This document shows positions 5,350 through 9,713 of a DNA stretch of 9,713 bases, one piece after another. A model generated the notes under the pieces. It was not told where the DNA came from. It saw nothing but the letters and a program-made list of their open reading frames with translations, and ran no database searches. The DNA is taken from positions 1 through 9,713 of the forward strand of contig WFYB01000078.1 in the NCBI GenBank assembly GCA_015490315.1. The letters run 5' to 3'. The translations under genes and the position numbers were made by a program. The stretch comes from Sulfurovum sp. GTDB taxonomy: Bacteria; Campylobacterota; Campylobacteria; Campylobacterales; Sulfurovaceae. Every line of letters starts with the position of its first letter. Positions within the stretch are counted from its first letter, which is position 1.

Positions 5350-6543
5350 TTAAAAACCAAGCTCTTTTCGTCTGTTGTTCAGATAGTTATCGATACCTTC
5401 GGCAATCCCTTTGGCAAGCAGCTCCTGATACCTTCGGCTAAAGAGTCTCTTGCGCTCTTTCGGATGGGAAATATATCCCACTTCGACCAAAATAGAGGGA
5501 CGGCTCGCACCTACCAGCACCCAAAATGGTGCATGTCTTACCCCTCCGTCTTTGATCCCGCTGTAGTGTGCCCTGAGGTTGGTCATCATACGTTTTTGTA
5601 CATCGATCGCAAGCTTGTTCGACTCAATGATTTTGGGTCCGTTGAGCACAGAATCTACGATCACCTTTTTGCTCAGTCTGCTTCCTGCACCTTTAAGTAC
5701 GGCTGCGTTTTCCCGTGCCGCAATCCGCTTGGATTTGGCATCTCTGGTATTTTGCAAGAAGAAGGTTTCTATGCCGTGGACACGGTTACGCTTGCTTTTG
5801 GGTACCGAGTTGGCATGAATAGAGACAAAGACTTTTGCTCCCTTTTTGTCTGCAATATGAGTACGCTGCGGCAGCTTCAAAAACCTGTCGGTTCTTCTGG
5901 TCATATAGACCGGATAACCACGTTTTTTCAGCGCTTTTTCCAGACGCTTGGCGATCTGAAGTACCAGATCTTTCTCCCGTTTGCCGCCGGCAATCGCTCC
6001 GGTATCATGCCCGCCATGCCCTGCATCTATGACGATCAGCTCACCTTTATGTGAGTGATAGGTAGGCTTGAGAAGCTTCTTTGCTTTGCGCTTCTTCGTC
6101 TGCCCTTTGGCAGATGCTTTTTTGACACTATGTGCTGATGCGTTGTAGCGTTTTGCGGGCAGGTGACTGCTCTTTTTGGGCAAGGGGATATGATAGAGCC
6201 TTTTGGAGAGTATCGGCTTGTAGGGGGTGCAGTGATAGGGCTTGTCACAACCCACGACGATACGGACAATATCAGGACGGTACTGTGCGATCTTCAGTGA
6301 GCGGGTCGTACTGCACTTCAGTCCCTGCCCTACATTTCTTTTGGCAAGGCGGCAGTTTTTGATATCGAAGACTTTTCGGTAGGGTTTGGTCAGTGTAAAC
6401 GACCGGATCTGTTTCTTATCGATCGTATTGGCAAATGTGAGTCTCAGTTCCCCTTTGACGATTTTAGCATCGTTGAGTCGATTGACCGCCAACAGCATTA
6501 TGGTACTGCTAAGCAGTAGCGCCAGGATCCTCAAAAGTCTCAC
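5350..6543 (-). CDS. amiA: N-acetylmuramoyl-L-alanine amidase with AMIN domain (AmiA type)
   Basis: Periplasmic zinc amidase of 397 residues. Residues 1-19 form a Sec signal peptide with no lipobox. About 22-120 resembles an AMIN domain, the module that targets amidases to septal peptidoglycan; it carries four cysteines (64, 77, 99, 105) that could pair in the periplasm. A highly basic Lys/Ser-rich linker (about 122-166) leads to the Amidase_3 domain: DAGHGG with H176, E190, SIHAN with H243 and catalytic E354 in LVEVGYISH. An autoinhibitory-type insertion spans about 265-320. The start is GTG (6543-6541), three bases after the FabX-like stop, so translation is probably coupled; a later start at M16 would destroy the signal peptide. 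It occupies the position of amiA in the H. pylori and C. jejuni operons, so it is probably the ancestral copy of the pair. Confidence 0.93.
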   Translation of the reverse strand: MRLLRILALLLSSTIMLLAVNRLNDAKIVKGELRLTFANTIDKKQIRSFTLTKPYRKVFDIKNCRLAKRNVGQGLKCSTTRSLKIAQYRPDIVRIVVGCDKPYHCTPYKPILSKRLYHIPLPKKSSHLPAKRYNASAHSVKKASAKGQTKKRKAKKLLKPTYHSHKGELIVIDAGHGGHDTGAIAGGKREKDLVLQIAKRLEKALKKRGYPVYMTRRTDRFLKLPQRTHIADKKGAKVFVSIHANSVPKSKRNRVHGIETFFLQNTRDAKSKRIAARENAAVLKGAGSRLSKKVIVDSVLNGPKIIESNKLAIDVQKRMMTNLRAHYSGIKDGGVRHAPFWVLVGASRPSILVEVGYISHPKERKRLFSRRYQELLAKGIAEGIDNYLNNRRKELGF

Positions 6544-6546
6544 CTC

Positions 6547-7668
6547 TTACTTCTCAACCTCTGCATCTTCGCCTTCCATCAGCTTATGGATCAGCTCTTT
6601 GACTGTGATGATCTCTTTGAGCCGGTATCCGTTCGCACCGGTAAAGAAGAGCCCGGTTTCCGCGATACCGTCATAGGCATCAGAGAGTCTGTCGGCGATA
6701 CAGTATCCCACGATCTTCGCCTCTTCTCCACGGTTACAAGGAGCCACGCAGTTGGAGATACATGCAACCTTGGGTGCAGTACCCTCCTCGATACGCTTAT
6801 GCTCAGACTTCACACCTCTTGCAGGATAGCCGACAGGGGATTTGAAGAGTTTGATATCCTCTTCTTTTGCATTGATGATCATCTGCTTCATCACATCGCT
6901 GGCATCACACTCCTCTGTACCGATAAAGCGTGTACCAAGCTGCACACCGCTGGCACCAAGCTCCATCATACGTACAATATCATCATGATCCCAGACACCT
7001 CCGGCTGCGATCACAGGCATATCTCCCCAGTTTTTTGCCTCTTCTACGACAGGAGGCAGGATATTTTCAAGCTGGTTTTCAGGCAAGAAACACTCCTCAT
7101 ACTTGAAGCCCTGGTGTCCGCCGCTGAGAGGTCCCTCTACGATGACCGCGTCAGGCAGTCTGTTGTGTGTCTTTTTCCATCTTTTACAGAGGATCTTGAG
7201 TGCTTTGGCAGTTGATACGATCGGTACGAGAGCCACATCCGGATAGTTCTTTGCCGCTTCAGGCATCGTCAGGGGCAGACCCGCTCCGGTGATGATGATG
7301 TTGGCACCGGCCTTGCAGGCATCTTCAACTACACGGTTGTAATCACTCTGCGCATAGAGGATATTGGCAGCAAGCGGTCTGTCTCCACATATCTTTCTGG
7401 CATTGTCAAATATCTGCTTGAGTGCCTTGTAGGAGTAGAAGTTGATCGCATCGAGAGGACGGTGCTCTTTGCCCACCATCTGTTTGTCATCAAGATAGGA
7501 ACGGTTTTTGTAGACCCCGGTACCCACGGCCGAGATCACGCCGAGACCTCCCTCTTTGGAGACTGTACCGGCGAGCTGATCCCAGGAGATACCAACCCCC
7601 ATACCACCTTGAATAATCGGCTTCTCTATCGTGTACTTTCCTATTTTCAACGGCTTAAATTTCATCAT
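6547..7668 (-). CDS. fabX: FabX-like flavin/iron-sulfur acyl-ACP dehydrogenase-isomerase (nitronate monooxygenase family)
   Basis: A 373-residue TIM-barrel flavoenzyme that automated pipelines usually call nitronate monooxygenase or 2-nitropropane dioxygenase. FMN-binding motifs are visible: IIQGGMGVGIS (18-28), EGPLSGGHQG (178-187) with the family's catalytic-type H185, AAGGVWDHDDI (221-231) and GASGVQLGTRFIGTEE (238-253). Towards the C-terminus four cysteines, C303, C307, C311 and C323, are spaced to hold an iron-sulfur cluster. That feature and the tyrS-amiA location match H. pylori FabX (HP0773). FabX carries FMN and a [4Fe-4S] cluster and converts decanoyl-ACP to cis-3-decenoyl-ACP, the entry to unsaturated fatty acids. 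Ordinary nitronate monooxygenases lack the cysteine cluster, so FabX is the better call. The ATG overlaps the tyrS stop by four bases, behind an AAGGTGGG site. Substrate is inferred from orthology. Confidence 0.85.
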   Translation of the reverse strand: MMKFKPLKIGKYTIEKPIIQGGMGVGISWDQLAGTVSKEGGLGVISAVGTGVYKNRSYLDDKQMVGKEHRPLDAINFYSYKALKQIFDNARKICGDRPLAANILYAQSDYNRVVEDACKAGANIIITGAGLPLTMPEAAKNYPDVALVPIVSTAKALKILCKRWKKTHNRLPDAVIVEGPLSGGHQGFKYEECFLPENQLENILPPVVEEAKNWGDMPVIAAGGVWDHDDIVRMMELGASGVQLGTRFIGTEECDASDVMKQMIINAKEEDIKLFKSPVGYPARGVKSEHKRIEEGTAPKVACISNCVAPCNRGEEAKIVGYCIADRLSDAYDGIAETGLFFTGANGYRLKEIITVKELIHKLMEGEDAEVEK

Positions 7669-8882
7669 CCCACCTTCGCTTTCGCAAACTTTCTTTTGCC
7701 GACTTGGAGAACGTACTCTCCCTTTGCGAGATTTTGCTTCTCATCAGTCACTTTTTCCTGATCGATACGTACCGCACCCTGCTTGATATCCCGTCTTGCC
7801 TGTGATGTCGAAGGCTCGATACCCGCATCGACCAAAGCCTTGCATATCCAGATACCCTCTTCGAGTGCCACCTCTTTCATATCAGAGGGGAGCTGGTTTT
7901 GTTTGAACACATTGTCAAACTCTTCTTTAGCCAGTGTAGCCAACTCTTCATTATAAAATCTTGTAACGAGTTCGAGTGCCAGATCTTCTTTCACCTTTTT
8001 AGGATGCAGTGTGCCATCAATAACCGCTGCTTTCAACTTGGCGATCTCCTCAAGCGATTTTTCGCTCAAGAGCTCGTAGTAGCGCCACATCAACTCATCA
8101 GAAATCGAGAGTGTCTTGGCATAGATATCTTTGGGGGCTTCGGTGATACCGATATAGTTGTTCAACGATTTGCTCATCTTCTGCACACCGTCGAGCCCCT
8201 CAAGGATAGGCATCATCAGTACTGCCTGCTCCTTTCCCACACCATAGGTACGCTGCAGCTGTCTACCCATCAAGAGGTTGAACTTCTGATCCGTTCCTCC
8301 AATCTCTATGTCAGACTCGAGTGCCACAGAGTCATATCCCTGAAGCAGCGGATAGATGAACTCCGAGATAGAGATACTCTGCCCCGCTTTGTAGCGCTTC
8401 TCAAAATCATCCCGCTCAAGCATACGTGCCACATTGAAAGTCGTTGTCAATGCCACCATGCCTGCCGCACCGAGTTTATCTAACCACTCAGAGTTGAAGA
8501 CCACATCGGTTTTGCTCTCATCAAGAATATTAAACACCTGATCGGTATAGGTTTTGGCATTTTCGAGAATCGTCTCACGGTCAAGCACTTTACGTGTCTC
8601 ACTCTTGCCTGTAGGATCGCCGATCATCGCCGTAAAGTCACCGATAAGCAATTGGACACGTCCGCCGTGTTTTTGAAAGGCACGGAGCTTTTGCAGCAGT
8701 ACAGTATGTCCCAGATGCAGATCGCTGCCTGTAGGATCGAAGCCTGCCTTCACCGTATAGCCCGTCCCGTTCTCATAATAGTCCGAGACCAGTTTCTCTA
8801 TACGTTCCATATCGATCACTTCGGCAGTGCCTCTGCCGATCTCTTCAAGTGCAGTTGCTACGCTTGCATCACTGTTTGCCAT
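7665..8882 (-). CDS. tyrS: Tyrosyl-tRNA synthetase
   Basis: Class I aminoacyl-tRNA synthetase that charges tRNA-Tyr with tyrosine in the cytoplasm. The 405-residue length is normal. The HIGH motif appears as HLGH (56-59) after GFDPTGSD, and the KMSKS motif is exact at 235-239 (VQKMSKSLNN). The tyrosine-pocket segment GGTDQKFNLLMGR (195-207) is present. The last 65 residues are an S4 RNA-binding domain, recognisable from ALVDAGIEPSTSQARRDIKQGAVRID. It belongs to the HLGH/KMSKS clade common in Campylobacterota. The ATG (8882-8880) follows an AGGATAGGG ribosome site, 15 bases after the spoT stop; the stop overlaps the next gene as ATGA. It is thus in the middle of the spoT-to-amidase operon. I see no T-box or leader region; the gene start is tightly packed against spoT. 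Confidence 0.97.
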   Translation of the reverse strand: MANSDASVATALEEIGRGTAEVIDMERIEKLVSDYYENGTGYTVKAGFDPTGSDLHLGHTVLLQKLRAFQKHGGRVQLLIGDFTAMIGDPTGKSETRKVLDRETILENAKTYTDQVFNILDESKTDVVFNSEWLDKLGAAGMVALTTTFNVARMLERDDFEKRYKAGQSISISEFIYPLLQGYDSVALESDIEIGGTDQKFNLLMGRQLQRTYGVGKEQAVLMMPILEGLDGVQKMSKSLNNYIGITEAPKDIYAKTLSISDELMWRYYELLSEKSLEEIAKLKAAVIDGTLHPKKVKEDLALELVTRFYNEELATLAKEEFDNVFKQNQLPSDMKEVALEEGIWICKALVDAGIEPSTSQARRDIKQGAVRIDQEKVTDEKQNLAKGEYVLQVGKRKFAKAKVG

Positions 8883-8897
8883 CTGTTACCCTATCCT

Positions 8898-9713
8898 TCA
8901 TGTGTTATATGCGTCATCGAGACTGATGATCTCTATAAGCTTGAACTTTTGGGAGATCAACTCTTTGAGTTCACTCCTGTTGTATTGTCCGCTCTCTACT
9001 TCGATCTGACAATACTCCGCCTGTTCACTGCTCTGAATACCCAGCTCGATGCTCAGCACATTGAGATCCAGCTCCGAGAGCCTTGTCAGCAGATCCGCCA
9101 AAATACCCTTCTGGTTCTGTAGACTGATCGTCAGCCTGAAGCGGGAGAGTTGAGACCTGCTCCAGTTGACATAGACCATTGGCTCATGTGTTAGGATCTT
9201 CTCATGTGCTTTTTTGCATAATTTATGGTGTATAATAGCCTTACTGTCCTTATAAAAAGCTACGATCTGATCCCCTACTTTGGGATGACAGCAATAATCG
9301 AACTCAACCCCGTCAAGCGGCTTGTTCGTGAAGAAACGGAAGTGCTCTATCTCTTTGATCTTGGGCTTTTTGTATCCTTTTTTGAGGAGTTCCCAGAAAC
9401 GTACCTCTTTTTTACCCATATATTTGGCGATCTGATGGATCACCTCTTTGTAAAAATCAAGCTGTTCAGGCAATTTGTGGATATTCTCCTCGAGCCCCAG
9501 TGCTGCGATCAGATCTGCCATCTCTTCGTATCGTTTGCCAAAGAGCGTAGCCAGGATATTGAGTGCAGCATGTCGGTTGTTCTCTTTGATCCGTGCCCGG
9601 CAGAGTGCCCGTATACCCTCTTTTGCCTTGGAAGTTTTGACACTCTCGACCCATGAGCAGTGCAGATGCGGCTCATCATCGCGCAGGATCTTGACGATAT
9701 CACCGTTTTTGAG
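8898..9713 (-). CDS. spoT: RelA/SpoT-family ppGpp synthetase/hydrolase, C-terminal 271 codons, cut by window edge
   Basis: Regulatory half of the bifunctional alarmone enzyme that makes and degrades (p)ppGpp in the stringent response. The frame stays open from the right edge at 9713 to TGA 8900-8898. An internal ATG at 9521 gives an apparent 207-residue ORF, but this is not the start. The visible part begins at the end of the TGS domain (LKNGDIVKIL), then the helical region with SWVESVKTSKAKEGIR. Next comes the conserved cysteine/RIS segment YCCHPKVGDQIVAF with a later Cys in IIHHKLCKKA, and finally a C-terminal ACT domain starting near RFRLTISLQNQKGILADLL. The catalytic HD and synthetase domains lie outside the window. 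Campylobacterota such as H. pylori and C. jejuni have one such enzyme, called SpoT. By synteny I expect rpoZ and pyrH further upstream. Confidence 0.93.
   Translation of the reverse strand, partial: LKNGDIVKILRDDEPHLHCSWVESVKTSKAKEGIRALCRARIKENNRHAALNILATLFGKRYEEMADLIAALGLEENIHKLPEQLDFYKEVIHQIAKYMGKKEVRFWELLKKGYKKPKIKEIEHFRFFTNKPLDGVEFDYCCHPKVGDQIVAFYKDSKAIIHHKLCKKAHEKILTHEPMVYVNWSRSQLSRFRLTISLQNQKGILADLLTRLSELDLNVLSIELGIQSSEQAEYCQIEVESGQYNRSELKELISQKFKLIEIISLDDAYNT

Noticed and set aside
4800..5720. Long near-repeat between the two amidase genes, considered as a repeat element
   Set aside because: The similarity follows the reading frames and protein motifs of two paralogues; it is gene duplication, not a mobile or structural repeat.
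6586..7215. Plus-strand 209-residue open frame
   Set aside because: Shadow of the FabX-like gene on the opposite strand, with no ribosome site or recognisable domain.
8898..9521. A separate 207-residue ACT-domain protein starting at the ATG at 9521
   Set aside because: The same frame stays open to the window edge and encodes the preceding SpoT regions (end of TGS domain and helical segment), so the ATG is internal.
9225..9656. Plus-strand 143-residue open frame with a TATAAT at 9231-9236 at its start
   Set aside because: It is antisense to conserved SpoT sequence, shows no family motif, and the TATAAT falls within coding DNA, so it is most likely chance. An antisense RNA cannot be excluded.
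1..9713. Search for CRISPR arrays, insertion sequences, integrase or tRNA attachment sites and defence genes
   Set aside because: No regularly spaced repeats, transposase motifs, terminal inverted repeats or tRNA-like folds were seen; all coding space is taken by ordinary chromosomal families.

Overview
The window looks like chromosomal DNA from a member of the Campylobacterota (Epsilonproteobacteria), probably a free-living Sulfurovum/Sulfurimonas-like lineage rather than a host-adapted Campylobacter or Helicobacter; the genus is inference. The main evidence is the minus-strand gene order spoT - tyrS - FabX-type flavoenzyme - N-acetylmuramoyl-L-alanine amidase. I recall this order from Helicobacter pylori (HP0775-HP0772) and Campylobacter jejuni. 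The promoters also fit: -10 boxes of the form GCTATAAT or TGnTATAAT without a clear -35 box.

Layout. Positions 1-359 (minus) hold the N-terminal third of a biotin carboxylase, cut by the window edge. A 120-base divergent promoter region (360-479) separates it from a plus-strand cluster: a Rob-like AraC regulator with a GyrI-like sensor domain (480-1334), a single-domain CinA/MoaB-fold protein (1352-2101) and an MFS exporter (2101-3288). The last two overlap by one base. A nested hairpin terminator follows. Next comes a convergent YtfJ-family periplasmic protein (3385-3903, minus), divergent from inorganic pyrophosphatase ppa (3991-4509, plus). From 4559 to the right edge everything is on the minus strand: two tandem amidases (4559-5329 lipoprotein; 5350-6543 with AMIN domain), FabX-like enzyme (6547-7668), tyrS (7665-8882) and the C-terminal part of the single Rel/Spo ppGpp enzyme (8898 to beyond 9713).

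How the genes work together. The minus-strand block is packed (15-base gap, 4-base overlap, 3-base gap, 20-base gap) and reads as one operon. It joins the stringent response, tyrosyl-tRNA charging, unsaturated fatty acid synthesis and peptidoglycan hydrolysis. The plus-strand trio looks like a regulator with an exporter, but AraC and CinA each have their own extended -10 box exactly seven bases before the ATG, which predicts leaderless mRNAs.

I see no mobile element, CRISPR array, tRNA, rRNA or attachment site, and no gene-free stretch longer than 120 bases. I do not see a wholly new biological system. The most useful points are the paired leaderless promoters, the duplicated and differently targeted amidases, and the FabX signature in a gene usually labelled nitronate monooxygenase.
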